A DNA stretch of 64,000 bases from an uncultured Mediterranea sp. (GTDB lineage: Bacteria > Bacteroidota > Bacteroidia > Bacteroidales > Bacteroidaceae), in assembly GCF_902493215.1 (NCBI RefSeq), contig NZ_CABUOL010000004.1, positions 1-64,000 of the forward strand, given 5' to 3'. The translations under genes were made by a program, and so were the position numbers. The notes below the pieces were generated by a model that was given only the letters and a program-made list of their open reading frames with translations, was not told the origin of the DNA and did no database searches. Positions 51,721-60,700 of the stretch are shown here, one piece after another (within the stretch, counting starts at the first letter, position 1; each line of letters opens with the position of its first letter).

Positions 51721-52818
51721 ATGGAAAAGAAAAATGTAGCCTTGATTACAGGCATCACGGGTCAGGACGGATCGTTTCTGGCAGAATTCTTAATGGAAAA
51801 AGGGTATGACGTGCACGGTACCATCCGCCGCTCGTCGGTGGACTATCGCGAACGCATCGCGCATCTGGAGGGGAAACCGAACTTCCACCTGCACTATGCG
51901 GACCTGACGGACTCGATGAGTATGCTGCAGGTGGTGAGCAAGGTGCGTCCGACGGAGATATACAACCTGGCGGCACAGAGCCATGTGCAGGTGAGCTTCG
52001 ACTCGCCGGAGTTTACGGCGAACGTGGACGCAACGGGCGTGCTGCGTGTATTGGAGGCTGTGCGCCTCTGCGGACTGACGGACACGTGCCGCATCTACCA
52101 GGCTTCGACTTCGGAGCTGTATGGCAAAGTGGAAGAGGTGCCGCAGAACGAGAATACGCCGTTCCACCCCTACTCGCCCTATGCGGTGGCGAAGCTGTAC
52201 GGGTTCTGGATTGTGAAGGAGTATCGCGAGGCGTATAACATGTACTGCTGCTCGGGCATCCTGTTCAACCACGAAAGCGAACGGCGCGGTGAGACGTTTG
52301 TGACGCGCAAGATTACGCTGGCGGCGGCTCGCATCGCGCAGGGCAAGCAGGAGAAACTGCTGCTGGGCAACCTGGACTCGCTGCGCGACTGGGGCTACGC
52401 AAAGGACTACGTGGAGTGCATGTGGCTGATATTGCAACAGGAGAAGCCGGAGGATTTTGTGATCGCAACGGGCGTGCAGCACTCGGTAAGGGAGTTCTGC
52501 TACCTGGCCTTCAAGCATGCGGGCATCGAACTGGAGTTCAAGGGCGAAGGCATCAACGAGAAGGGTTACGACAAGGCCACGGGCAAGTGTGTGGTGGAGG
52601 TGAGCGAGGACTTCTACCGCCCGACGGACGTGGTGAACCTGTGGGGTGACCCGACGAAGGCGAAGGAGAAGCTGGGATGGAACCCGCAGACGACGTCGTT
52701 CGAGGAGCTGGTGCGCATCATGGTGACGCATGACATGCAGAAGGTGGCGGCGGAACACGTGGCCAGCGTGATGCGGACGAATCTGGCGGAGTATCTGGAG
52801 AAGGGGATCGTAAAATAA
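51721..52818 (+). CDS. gmd: GDP-mannose 4,6-dehydratase
   Basis: Converts GDP-mannose to GDP-4-keto-6-deoxymannose, first step to GDP-L-fucose. 365 residues from MEKKNVALITGITGQDGSF; the in-frame ATG at 51646 would add 25 untypical residues. Rossmann motif GITGQDGSFLAEFL (about 11-24), the catalytic STSELYGKVEEVPQNE (about 130-145) and SPYAVAKLYGFWIVKEY (about 152-168) with Tyr and Lys, and NHESERRGETFVTRKIT (about 180). Followed by fcl after 68 bp of AATTATCAATT repeat. Confidence 0.93.
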   Translation: MEKKNVALITGITGQDGSFLAEFLMEKGYDVHGTIRRSSVDYRERIAHLEGKPNFHLHYADLTDSMSMLQVVSKVRPTEIYNLAAQSHVQVSFDSPEFTANVDATGVLRVLEAVRLCGLTDTCRIYQASTSELYGKVEEVPQNENTPFHPYSPYAVAKLYGFWIVKEYREAYNMYCCSGILFNHESERRGETFVTRKITLAAARIAQGKQEKLLLGNLDSLRDWGYAKDYVECMWLILQQEKPEDFVIATGVQHSVREFCYLAFKHAGIELEFKGEGINEKGYDKATGKCVVEVSEDFYRPTDVVNLWGDPTKAKEKLGWNPQTTSFEELVRIMVTHDMQKVAAEHVASVMRTNLAEYLEKGIVK

Positions 52819-52886
52819 TGGAGAATGGATAATGGAGAATTGAAAATTAATTATCCATTATCAACTATCAATTATCAATTCAAGCA

Positions 52887-53828
52887 GTGGAAAAGACAGC
52901 AAAAATATATGTAGCCGGACACCGGGGTATGGTGGGATCGGCCATCGTAAGGGAACTGCAACGGCAGGGATATACGAACATCGTGACGCGTACGCACAAG
53001 GAACTGGACCTGACGCGACAGGACCAGGTGGAGAAGTTTTTCGCGGAAGAACAGCCGGAATATGTGTTTCTGGCTGCGGCGAAGGTGGGAGGCATCGTGG
53101 CCAACCAGGAGGCGCTGGCTGACTTCATGTACGAGAACATGATGCTGGAGATGAACGTGATACATGCGGCCTGGAAGAACGGATGCCGGAAGCTGGAGTT
53201 CCTGGGGTCGTCGTGCATCTATCCGCGCATGGCTCCGCAGCCGATGAAGGAGAGCTGCCTGCTGACATCGGAACTGGAGAAGACGAACGAGGCGTATGCG
53301 CTGGCAAAAATCAGCGGACTGAAGTATTGCGAGTATCTGAACAAACAGTACGGGACGGACTACATCAGCGTGATGCCGACGAACCTGTACGGACCGAACG
53401 ACAACTATCACCCGGAACACAGCCACGTGCTGCCGGCCCTGATACGGCGCTTCCACGAGGCGAAGGTGCAGGGGCTGAAGGAGGTGACGTGCTGGGGCGA
53501 CGGCAGTCCGCTGCGGGAATTCCTGTACGTGGACGACCTGGCCAACCTGTGTGTGTTCCTGATGAACCGCTACAGCGGCAACGAGACGGTGAACGCGGGT
53601 ACGGGCAAGGAACTGACCATCCGCGAACTGACGGAGAAGGTGGCGAAGATTGTGGGCTACGAGGGACGCATCCTGTGGGACCCCACCCGACCGAACGGCA
53701 CACCGCGCAAGCTGCTGGACGTGAGCAAGGCGAAAGCGCTGGGATGGGAAGCACGGACGGAACTGGACGAAGGCATCCGACTGGCCTACGAAGATTTTTT
53801 GAACAATCCGATGAGGGCGGAAAGGTAA
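52887..53828 (+). CDS. fcl: GDP-L-fucose synthase
   Basis: Epimerase-reductase that turns GDP-4-keto-6-deoxymannose into GDP-L-fucose with NADPH. 313 residues: GHRGMVGSAIVRELQ (10-24), AAAKVGGIVANQEALADF, SSCIYPRMAPQPMKES (about 107-122), EAYALAKISGLKYCEYLN (about 134-151) with the catalytic Tyr and Lys, and SVMPTNLYGPNDNYHPEHSH (about 161-180). With gmd it supplies fucose for the capsule and possibly for protein O-glycosylation. Followed by a terminator. Confidence 0.94.
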   Translation: MEKTAKIYVAGHRGMVGSAIVRELQRQGYTNIVTRTHKELDLTRQDQVEKFFAEEQPEYVFLAAAKVGGIVANQEALADFMYENMMLEMNVIHAAWKNGCRKLEFLGSSCIYPRMAPQPMKESCLLTSELEKTNEAYALAKISGLKYCEYLNKQYGTDYISVMPTNLYGPNDNYHPEHSHVLPALIRRFHEAKVQGLKEVTCWGDGSPLREFLYVDDLANLCVFLMNRYSGNETVNAGTGKELTIRELTEKVAKIVGYEGRILWDPTRPNGTPRKLLDVSKAKALGWEARTELDEGIRLAYEDFLNNPMRAER

Positions 53829-53854
53829 AGAGTCCGCACACGGTGAAATAAAAG

Positions 53855-53896
53855 AAAAAACAAGCATTTCTAAAATAAATGCTTGTTTTTTTGCAT
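53855..53896. terminator. Intrinsic terminator after fcl
   Basis: AAAAAACAAGCATTT and AAATGCTTGTTTTTTT form a stem with an A-rich loop, followed by a T-run; ends the nucleotide-sugar operon. Confidence 0.9.
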
Positions 53897-53912
53897 AAAC
53901 GACTTAACTTTG
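53883..53912 (+). promoter_or_regulatory. Promoter of the HAD gene
   Basis: TTG at 53883-53885, 19 bp, TAACTTTG at 53905-53912. The -33 element lies within the terminator stem. A leader of about 140 nt follows. Confidence 0.5.
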
Positions 53913-54060
53913 CAGCGGCTAAACGCCAAGTATACAAAAAAGAAACAAGACTTACCGAAAACGTAAACGACAGCCTGCACGGGACAGGCGGAAGCGTAGC
54001 TGTATACATTCCTCTCATTGCAAGACACTTATCTTACATCTGTAATCTTAGTAAAACGTC

Positions 54061-54498
54061 ATGACTATTGCCGTCGATTTTGATGGAACCATCGTGGAAC
54101 ACCGCTATCCACGAATCGGAGAAGAAATACCCTTTGCCACCGAAACACTGAAAATGCTCATCAAGGACCAGCACAGACTGATACTCTGGACCGTGAGGGA
54201 AGGCGAGCTGCTGGAAGAGGCAGTGGAATGGTGCCGCAAAAGAGGGGTGGAATTTTATGCCGTGAACCGGGACTATCCGGAAGAGGAGAAAGGAGACAGG
54301 GGGTTCTCCAGAAAAGTGAAAGCGGACCTCTTCATCGATGACCGGAACCTGGGAGGACTGCCGGACTGGGGAGACATCTACCGCATGATAAAGGAACGGA
54401 TGACCGCAGAAGAGCTGTACCTGGGAAAGAACCGGGAAGAGAACGGCCGCACGGGGAAAAGGAAGAAAAAAAGAAGCTTCCTGGGACTGAAATTCTGA
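54061..54498 (+). CDS. HAD-family hydrolase (BT0820-like)
   Basis: 145 residues. HAD motif I IAVDFDGTIVEHRYP (3-17) with both catalytic aspartates, motif II-like LILWTVREGELLEEAV (about 40-55), and motif IV ADLFIDDRNLGGLPDWG (about 88-104). No cap domain, so it is a C0-type small phosphatase; short homologues are common in Bacteroides with unknown substrate. The last 25 residues are lysine/arginine-rich (GRTGKRKKKRSF). Not part of the capsule operon, as a terminator separates them. 92 bp before the envelope operon. Confidence 0.85.
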   Translation: MTIAVDFDGTIVEHRYPRIGEEIPFATETLKMLIKDQHRLILWTVREGELLEEAVEWCRKRGVEFYAVNRDYPEEEKGDRGFSRKVKADLFIDDRNLGGLPDWGDIYRMIKERMTAEELYLGKNREENGRTGKRKKKRSFLGLKF

Positions 54499-54590
54499 AA
54501 AAGGACGTCCCTCCCCTCTACCCTGCCCCCAAAAAGACGGGGAGCAGCACGGAAGAAGAAGAAGAAACAAAACAAACAAAATACAATGAT

Positions 54591-55205
54591 ATGAAAAGTT
54601 TTTCCAAATTGAAACGGTGGGCAGCCGCAGGAGTACTCCTCGGCGTGTCGGCACTGGCCGCAGCACAACGGACAGGCAGTGCTTATGCCGCCAACGAAAA
54701 ATGGTTCATCACCGGTGCCGTGGGTGTACACGGATATGTGGGTGATGCCGACAAAGACAGAACATTCGGCGACAGAATATCGGTAGGCGCAGAAGTGGGT
54801 GCCGGAAAATGGTTTACCCCGCTGATAGGTGCCCGACTGATGGTGGGTGGCATGCATGCCAACGGAAACCGGGTGGAAGGTAGCGGAGAGTCGTGGAACT
54901 TCGTACACATCCATGCCGACGCCCTGCTCGACCTGAACACCCTGCTGAAAGGGGCAGACGAGGAACGCGTGTACAGCTGCATCCCCCTGATGGGTATCGG
55001 AATGGCCGTGGCTCCCTATGACGGAACAAGAAGCACGGTGGCATTCAGCCTGGGCATACTGAACCGGATCAGACTGGCCGAACAGCTGGACCTGAACATC
55101 GAAGCCAAAGGTACCATCGTGGGCGACAAACTGGACGGGGAAGTGACCGGAAGCCGCGGTGAAGGATCGGCTGCACTGACCGTGGGGCTGGCATACACCT
55201 TCTGA
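54591..55205 (+). CDS. Exported outer-membrane beta-barrel protein, single unit (204 aa)
   Basis: Signal peptide AAAGVLLGVSALAAAQ (cleavage about residue 26), then eight to ten alternating strands: KWFITGAVGVHGYVGDAD, ISVGAEVGAGKWFTPLIGAR, WNFVHIHADALLDLNTLL (about 105-122), ending SAALTVGLAYTF with the terminal phenylalanine of outer-membrane barrels. The unit ...VGAGKWF.P...R......LDLNTLL... is the same as the one repeated three times in the last gene of this operon. First gene of five with the same strand and short gaps. Function unknown. Confidence 0.78.
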   Translation: MKSFSKLKRWAAAGVLLGVSALAAAQRTGSAYAANEKWFITGAVGVHGYVGDADKDRTFGDRISVGAEVGAGKWFTPLIGARLMVGGMHANGNRVEGSGESWNFVHIHADALLDLNTLLKGADEERVYSCIPLMGIGMAVAPYDGTRSTVAFSLGILNRIRLAEQLDLNIEAKGTIVGDKLDGEVTGSRGEGSAALTVGLAYTF

Positions 55206-55249
55206 ACAAACGAATTTCATAAAACGAACCCGAGAAAATTAACGAGAAC

Positions 55250-55954
55250 ATGATAAAGAAACTGATTCTAACAGGAATGCTGGCGGGGTGCATCGGAATG
55301 ACACACGCGCAGAACATTGAGTACAAGGATCCGTTCGTGACCAATCAGGAAGATCTGTCGTTCGCCGAAAGATGGGCTTTTAAAACCAACATGGTAGGAT
55401 GGGTACTGATGGCACCGAACATCGGACTGGAATATGACCTGTCGAACTCGATTTATGGAAAATGGACCGTGGGAGCACAAATAACCTGGAACGGTACCAC
55501 CGGACTGAAAACGGACCAGAGCATACAGGCCAGGGTGAACGACTACCGCCTGGAAGTGAGAAGGTACAAGAAACCGGGACTGACCACGAAAAAGGGAAAA
55601 AACAGCATACCCAAATTCTGGAGAACCTACTATTGGGGAATATATGCCGCATACGGCGACTACGGACTGCTGTGGGGAAAAGGCAAGAAAGGACAATATT
55701 ACTCGGCCGGACTGAGCGGCGGATGGCAAATCCCGCTCTACGGATGCAGGAACAGAGGAGAAGTGGCACTGGACCTGGGCATGAGCCTCGGACTGGTGGG
55801 TACGAAGTTTGACAAATACCGGGTAGAGAACAACCAGGTGGTGAAAACCGCTACGGAAGACTGGCATGTGGTGCCCTTCCCCGTACCGACGGAAATAAAA
55901 ATAGGACTGGTGTACCGGTTTGATTCCATCAAGAATAAATACAAAAACAGATAA
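55250..55954 (+). CDS. DUF3575-like outer-membrane protein (234 aa)
   Basis: Signal peptide LILTGMLAGCIGMTHAQ, then the DUF3575 start FAERWAFKTNMVGWVLMAPN (about 38-57, the family's KTN-LYW-like motif), IGLEYDLSNSIYGKWTVGAQ, and the end EIKIGLVYRFDSIKNKYK. DUF3575 proteins are small outer-membrane proteins that in several Bacteroidales stand in fimbrial or OmpA-like operons. The cysteine at residue 14 in the signal (LAGC) could also be a lipobox, but the later THAQ site is better. Overlaps the next gene by one base. Confidence 0.77.
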   Translation: MIKKLILTGMLAGCIGMTHAQNIEYKDPFVTNQEDLSFAERWAFKTNMVGWVLMAPNIGLEYDLSNSIYGKWTVGAQITWNGTTGLKTDQSIQARVNDYRLEVRRYKKPGLTTKKGKNSIPKFWRTYYWGIYAAYGDYGLLWGKGKKGQYYSAGLSGGWQIPLYGCRNRGEVALDLGMSLGLVGTKFDKYRVENNQVVKTATEDWHVVPFPVPTEIKIGLVYRFDSIKNKYKNR

Positions 55955-56529
55955 TGAGCAGCATGAATATGAAAAAGAACAACTATAGGACCTGGGGAAA
56001 ATGGGCCGCTCTGACAGCACTGATGATGGTCATGGCCTGCAACGTACAGGCACAACTGCTGGCGGCCAGGACAAACGCACTGCTGTGGGGAAACCTGACT
56101 CCCAACATCGGACTGGAACTGGTGACATCGGCGAGAACCAGTGTGAGCGGAAACGTATTCTACAGCCTCGACGCAAACCCGATGGACTGCAGTACCAAGG
56201 GAGCAGAGGTACAGCTGAGATACTGGATCAGCGGAAGACCGATGGTGAGAAGCTTCGTGGCACTGGGCGTACAGGGCATGAGATATGACGCGGAATGGTC
56301 GGACAACAGACACTTCGGTGACGCCGTGGGGCCGGGAATCGTATACGGATACTCGCTGCCGCTGGGCAAACGCTTCAACATCGAATTCAGCGCAGGTATG
56401 TCCATCATGTGGTTCAGAGAAAGAAAATACCCCGTGGGAACAACCGAACCGGAAGGAGACTATAACTTCAAAGGGAACAAGGTGATGCCGATGGGACTGG
56501 GAGTAACATGTACATACATCTTAAAATGA
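55954..56529 (+). CDS. DUF3575-like outer-membrane protein (191 aa)
   Basis: Second DUF3575-type protein: N-terminal segment WAALTALMMVMACNVQAQ (signal peptide), LLAARTNALLWGNLTPNIGL (about 35-54, again the family start), RYWISGRPMVRSFVALGVQG, GIVYGYSLPLGKRFNIEFSA (about 130-149), and CTYILK at the end. Shorter than its neighbour. Probably starts at the ATG 55954 that overlaps the preceding stop, or at MKKNNYR four codons later. Predicted partner of the other proteins of the operon in the outer membrane. Confidence 0.75.
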   Translation: MSSMNMKKNNYRTWGKWAALTALMMVMACNVQAQLLAARTNALLWGNLTPNIGLELVTSARTSVSGNVFYSLDANPMDCSTKGAEVQLRYWISGRPMVRSFVALGVQGMRYDAEWSDNRHFGDAVGPGIVYGYSLPLGKRFNIEFSAGMSIMWFRERKYPVGTTEPEGDYNFKGNKVMPMGLGVTCTYILK

Positions 56530-58775
56530 AAGGAAACATGAAAAAATATATCGCAACTATTGGAATCGGCCTGCTGGTTGCAGCTGTCGGAATTCAGGAA
56601 GCGGCTGCACAAAAAATGACGAGGGTCTCGGGAACCGTGTACAACATTGCCGGGAAAAAGAGGGTCCCCTTTACAGACGTGACCGTCAGCGTATATGCCA
56701 CCAAAACCGTGGCCGAAGGAAAAGACCTCGTGGAACTGCTGAACAGCGACAACGAGGACAAATATCTGGAACTGGACAGGGAGGCACACACACAGACCGA
56801 CGCAAACGGATACTACGAGGTGATGGTGCCCGACAACGGAGCGCTGGTGTTCAAGGTGGGACTGAGCCCGGCCGTTCTGGAGGAAGTGAAGCAGCGCATG
56901 AAAATAGACAAGGAGTTTGACGACGGCATGCACCTGAAAAGTGTGGTGGTGACAGGCGTAAGAACCCTGCTGAACCCCGAACCGAAGGCACCGAGAATGA
57001 CCGGAAACCTGTTCATGCCCTACAATACCTTCAACATCCCGCCCCACATGGGCAATACCTTCTCCCGACTGATTATCCAGCCGTATGTGCTGGACTGCCA
57101 GACAAACGACACCGTGGCCTTCGGCAGACCGGTGGTGATAGACGGAAAGGAATATGGCATGACCCAGGAAAGAAAACTGGGATGGGACATGGACCGCGAC
57201 CCGCTGAAACCCTATATCCTGAAGGATGAGTACCTGAGCAAGCAGTCGATCAACGTGGAATGGGCCGACACAATCATCGTCCCCGACCCGGACCGCTCGT
57301 ACAGCTGCTTTGCAACGGTGAGCATCGAAGACTATGCAGCCGTGGTGTACAGAACCTTCAAAATAAACACCTGCCAGACCAAACGGCCCCTGCAGTTCCT
57401 GCAAATGAACCTGGCCGCCACGGAAATGAACCTGGCCGACCACAAGGAGAAAGCACAGATTGAAAAGAGAAACACGGCGGATAAGGTGACGCTGAGCTTC
57501 AAGATCAACACAGCCGAACTGGAGGACACACAGGACAACAAGGAGAAGCTGGACATGCTGAAGAAAAAGCTGACCGACATAGCCGAATCGCCGGGTAGCG
57601 TGCTGAAGGAATTCCACGTGACGGGTACGGCTTCGCCCGACGGTAACGCGGACGTCAACCTGAGACTGGCCGAAAACCGTCTGAAGAAGATAGAACGGGA
57701 AATCACTTCGGTACTGCCCGAATACATTCTGGAAAGAGTGTACAGAAATCCGCAGGCCAGAGTGGCCGAATGGGGCGAAGTGGCCGAACTGATGAGAAAG
57801 GACGGCAAGAACGAACAGGCGGAACAAATAGAACAGACCATCAGTACCTGCAAGGACAAGAACCGGCTGGGACTGGAGATGAAGAAACTGGACTTCTACC
57901 AAAGCGAAATAACGGAATACCTGAAGCAGCTGAGAGCCGTGAACTACAACTGCATCTACGAGGTGTACCGCGAGCCCAACGAGAAGGAAATCATGGCGCT
58001 GTACAAGCAGAAAGGTATCGATGGAGACTATACACGCTATGAATACTGGAGACTCTTCGAACTGGTGAAGGACGAACACGAACGCGAACTGCTGTACAAA
58101 AAGGCGTACCAGCAATCGCTGGAGGAAGAAAGACCCTGGGCACTGGCAGGCAACAACCTGGCCGCTGCCTACCTGAAAAGGGACACGACGGACACCAGCA
58201 TCCTGGAACCGCTCATCGACCGAACCGTACACATCACCGACTATGAACGGGCCAGCGACGACAACGCACGCAAGACCCTCATCAACTCCTCGGAGGTGGT
58301 GAGCAACCAGCTGTGCATGTACATCAAGCAGGGAGACTTTGAAAATGCCAGCATCCTGGCCAAAATGCTGCCCGACGACTCCAAATATGACCTGATGAAG
58401 GCTTATGCCTGGGCCATGGGCGGATATTACCACGGAGGCAGAACGGCGGAAGAAAAAGAAAGGGCGGAAAAGACGTTCAACACCATCAAGAACTCGTCGC
58501 CACAGAATGAAGTCGTGATGTACCTGGCTCTGGAAACACGCGAAGGAGACCGGATGGCAGAAGAGGCTGTGAAGAAACTGCCCGAGAACAAGGCACTGAC
58601 ACAGTACTTCATGGCCATCATTGAAAACAGAAAGGGAGAAGTGGGATTCATGAACGCAGCCACCAGGCTGGTGAAATGCTTCAAACTGGACAAGAGCTTC
58701 GTGGCCAAAGCACAAAACGACGGAGAATTCAGCGAAGACCTGGTGATGACAGCCATGGACATGTGTAACTTTTAA
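56526..58775 (+). CDS. Large periplasmic/outer-membrane OmpA-like protein with CarboxypepD-type start (749 aa)
   Basis: From ATG 56526 (overlapping the previous stop; ATG 56538, MKKYIATIG, is as good). Signal peptide to about residue 29 (AAAQ). Then a carboxypeptidase-like regulatory domain (MTRVSGTVYNIAGKKRVPFT, about 31-50; TDANGYYEVMV, about 91), an unknown middle domain (about 140-310), an OmpA-like stretch VTLSFKINTAELED / FHVTGTASPDGNADVNLRLA (about 321-382) that may bind peptidoglycan, and a long helical, TPR-like C-terminal part (about 400-749, e.g. RPWALAGNNLAAAYLKRDTT). The combination suggests an envelope scaffold linking cell wall and outer membrane. Longest gene of the operon. 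Confidence 0.75.
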   Translation: MKGNMKKYIATIGIGLLVAAVGIQEAAAQKMTRVSGTVYNIAGKKRVPFTDVTVSVYATKTVAEGKDLVELLNSDNEDKYLELDREAHTQTDANGYYEVMVPDNGALVFKVGLSPAVLEEVKQRMKIDKEFDDGMHLKSVVVTGVRTLLNPEPKAPRMTGNLFMPYNTFNIPPHMGNTFSRLIIQPYVLDCQTNDTVAFGRPVVIDGKEYGMTQERKLGWDMDRDPLKPYILKDEYLSKQSINVEWADTIIVPDPDRSYSCFATVSIEDYAAVVYRTFKINTCQTKRPLQFLQMNLAATEMNLADHKEKAQIEKRNTADKVTLSFKINTAELEDTQDNKEKLDMLKKKLTDIAESPGSVLKEFHVTGTASPDGNADVNLRLAENRLKKIEREITSVLPEYILERVYRNPQARVAEWGEVAELMRKDGKNEQAEQIEQTISTCKDKNRLGLEMKKLDFYQSEITEYLKQLRAVNYNCIYEVYREPNEKEIMALYKQKGIDGDYTRYEYWRLFELVKDEHERELLYKKAYQQSLEEERPWALAGNNLAAAYLKRDTTDTSILEPLIDRTVHITDYERASDDNARKTLINSSEVVSNQLCMYIKQGDFENASILAKMLPDDSKYDLMKAYAWAMGGYYHGGRTAEEKERAEKTFNTIKNSSPQNEVVMYLALETREGDRMAEEAVKKLPENKALTQYFMAIIENRKGEVGFMNAATRLVKCFKLDKSFVAKAQNDGEFSEDLVMTAMDMCNF

Positions 58776-58787
58776 CAGGCAGACATT

Positions 58788-60563
58788 ATGAAATTGAAAT
58801 ATATCATTCGGACCGTTTGCTTATGTACCGGACTGGCTGCAGCGGGAGGCACATACGCACAAAACGGCATGACAAAGGCCGACTCGGCCAGACAATCGTT
58901 CAACGCACTGGACTACACGCTGCAGAAAAGATACATACCGAACGGCAGAAGCATCGACCCGAAAGCTCCGGGAAAGAATTTCTTCATCTCGGTAACAGGA
59001 GGCATGCAGAAACTGACGGGAATGGGTGCGGGACTGCCGGCCGTATTCGACGGAGGACTGTCCGTGGGCAAGGAGGTGAGCCCCTTCAATACCTACAGAC
59101 TGTCGGTCATCGGCGGATTCAACAAGCAGATGAAAAGAGGCGGACTTGAAATAGACCACCTGTTCAATCTATCGGACTACCTGAAAGGGTATGAGGAGGG
59201 ACAACACTGGAACCTGTATACGGTGGCCGGTCTGGGAGGATATGTAGTGAAAAGGGACGGCGCAGACCTGAAAATCGCAGGAAGTGTACACGCCGGCCTG
59301 CAACTGCAATATCACCTGGGGAAAAACTGGGACGCCTTCCTGGAACCGAAAGTGTATATCTACACCGACGGCATAGATGCCCTGACTTCGTACAAGCGCT
59401 ATGACATCGGGTATGGTATAACGGCCGGCATCAATTACCGGTTTACAGCACTGCCGGGCGTACGGATGAAATCGGAAGATCCGGGAGACAACCTCTTCAT
59501 CGAAGCGGCTGTGGGTACGCAGGGTGACTTCGCCAGAGGTGTGAGAAGTAACCTGAAGGGACTGAAACCGCTGGGACCGTCGGTAGCCTTCTCGGTGGGC
59601 AAATGGTTCATGCCGCTAGGTGTAAGAGGAACCCTCTTTACCGGATACAACCACACCTGGAGCCCCGGAGACTACAAACAGAAGGAAGGATACGGAGGCG
59701 CACGCGTCGAAGCGATGCTGAACCTGAACACGCTGTTGAAGCCGTCGGTAGACGACCCCAGACTGGAGGTGAACCTCTCGGCCGGATATGAAGTGGGAGC
59801 CGTGGCACACAGATACTACACGTATGCAAAGAAGATCAGACTGTTTGACGGACCGACCGGAGCCGTACAGGTGCTGTACTTCGTCAACGAACAGATCGGT
59901 GTATTCGGCGAGGCACGCTACCGCAGAGACATGTACACACAGACCTTCGTCAACGGAACATCGAGCAACAGAAGACAGCAGAACCTGGGACTGATGTTCG
60001 GTGTGCAGTACCGCAGAAGAAAAGCGAACTTCGACGCCAAGAAGGGCGGATTCGAGCCCTACAAGTTTGCCTATGCCACCGTGGGAACAAACTTCCCGGT
60101 CAGAACAGCCGGACTTGACGGTAAGGACCTGCCGAAGCTGCTGGGACAACAGATCGGCATCGGTATCGGCAAGCAATATACACCGGTATCGGCACTGAGA
60201 GCCACTGTCGAGGTGGGAAGATATGCCATCGACACGAAGTCGGGAGCTTATCCGTTCTCTCTGTCGGCCGACTATATGTTCAACCTGACCAATATGGTAG
60301 GAAACTACAGCGATACCCGCATCTTCGACCTGAACGCCTTTGCCGGAGTGGTGTACACACACGTCGACACGGAAAAGAAAAACTACGTGGGACTGCAGGG
60401 AGGCGCACAGCAGAGCTTCAAGCTGAACGACAAATGGAGCCTCTTCCTGGAAGAGAAGGCACAGGCTTACAAGGGTAAGATCACACCGACAGCCCGCCAA
60501 TATACTTCGGGCAAAATATCGTTCGTCATGAACGCCTCTATCGGTACAAGCTACCGCTTCTAA
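58788..60563 (+). CDS. Outer-membrane protein made of three tandem barrel units (591 aa)
   Basis: Signal peptide to GGTYAQ (about residue 25), a linker, then three units of about 160-185 residues at about 61-219, 233-410 and 422-591. Each has an opening strand with aromatic/Gly pattern (NFFISVTGGMQ, NLFIEAAVGTQ, KFAYATVGTNF), a central VGK..(S/M/T)P motif (VGKEVSPF, VGKWFMPL, IGKQYTPV), a middle LNL-like segment (DHLFNLSDYL at 123, EAMLNLNTLL at 308, DYMFNLTNMV at 495) and an end with -YRF/-YRR/-SYRF. The first gene of the operon is one such unit. The C terminus is F, as in outer-membrane barrels. Function unknown. Confidence 0.78.
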   Translation: MKLKYIIRTVCLCTGLAAAGGTYAQNGMTKADSARQSFNALDYTLQKRYIPNGRSIDPKAPGKNFFISVTGGMQKLTGMGAGLPAVFDGGLSVGKEVSPFNTYRLSVIGGFNKQMKRGGLEIDHLFNLSDYLKGYEEGQHWNLYTVAGLGGYVVKRDGADLKIAGSVHAGLQLQYHLGKNWDAFLEPKVYIYTDGIDALTSYKRYDIGYGITAGINYRFTALPGVRMKSEDPGDNLFIEAAVGTQGDFARGVRSNLKGLKPLGPSVAFSVGKWFMPLGVRGTLFTGYNHTWSPGDYKQKEGYGGARVEAMLNLNTLLKPSVDDPRLEVNLSAGYEVGAVAHRYYTYAKKIRLFDGPTGAVQVLYFVNEQIGVFGEARYRRDMYTQTFVNGTSSNRRQQNLGLMFGVQYRRRKANFDAKKGGFEPYKFAYATVGTNFPVRTAGLDGKDLPKLLGQQIGIGIGKQYTPVSALRATVEVGRYAIDTKSGAYPFSLSADYMFNLTNMVGNYSDTRIFDLNAFAGVVYTHVDTEKKNYVGLQGGAQQSFKLNDKWSLFLEEKAQAYKGKITPTARQYTSGKISFVMNASIGTSYRF

Positions 60564-60665
60564 GGCAGGAACGACGACGGGACACCGGACAGGCACGGAT
60601 AACACGCGCAGACGGACGGAAATCTTTTTCCGGACGGAAATGGCGTGTAATCCGTGCCTTCTTTG

Positions 60666-60673
60666 TACCTTTG
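60666..60673 (+). promoter_or_regulatory. -7 element before the AddA-like gene
   Basis: TACCTTTG, 28 nt before ATG 60701. No clear -33 element. Supports the later start rather than the one at 60671. Confidence 0.5.
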
Positions 60674-60700
60674 CGTATCATCATCTCAGGAACCCCGCTT

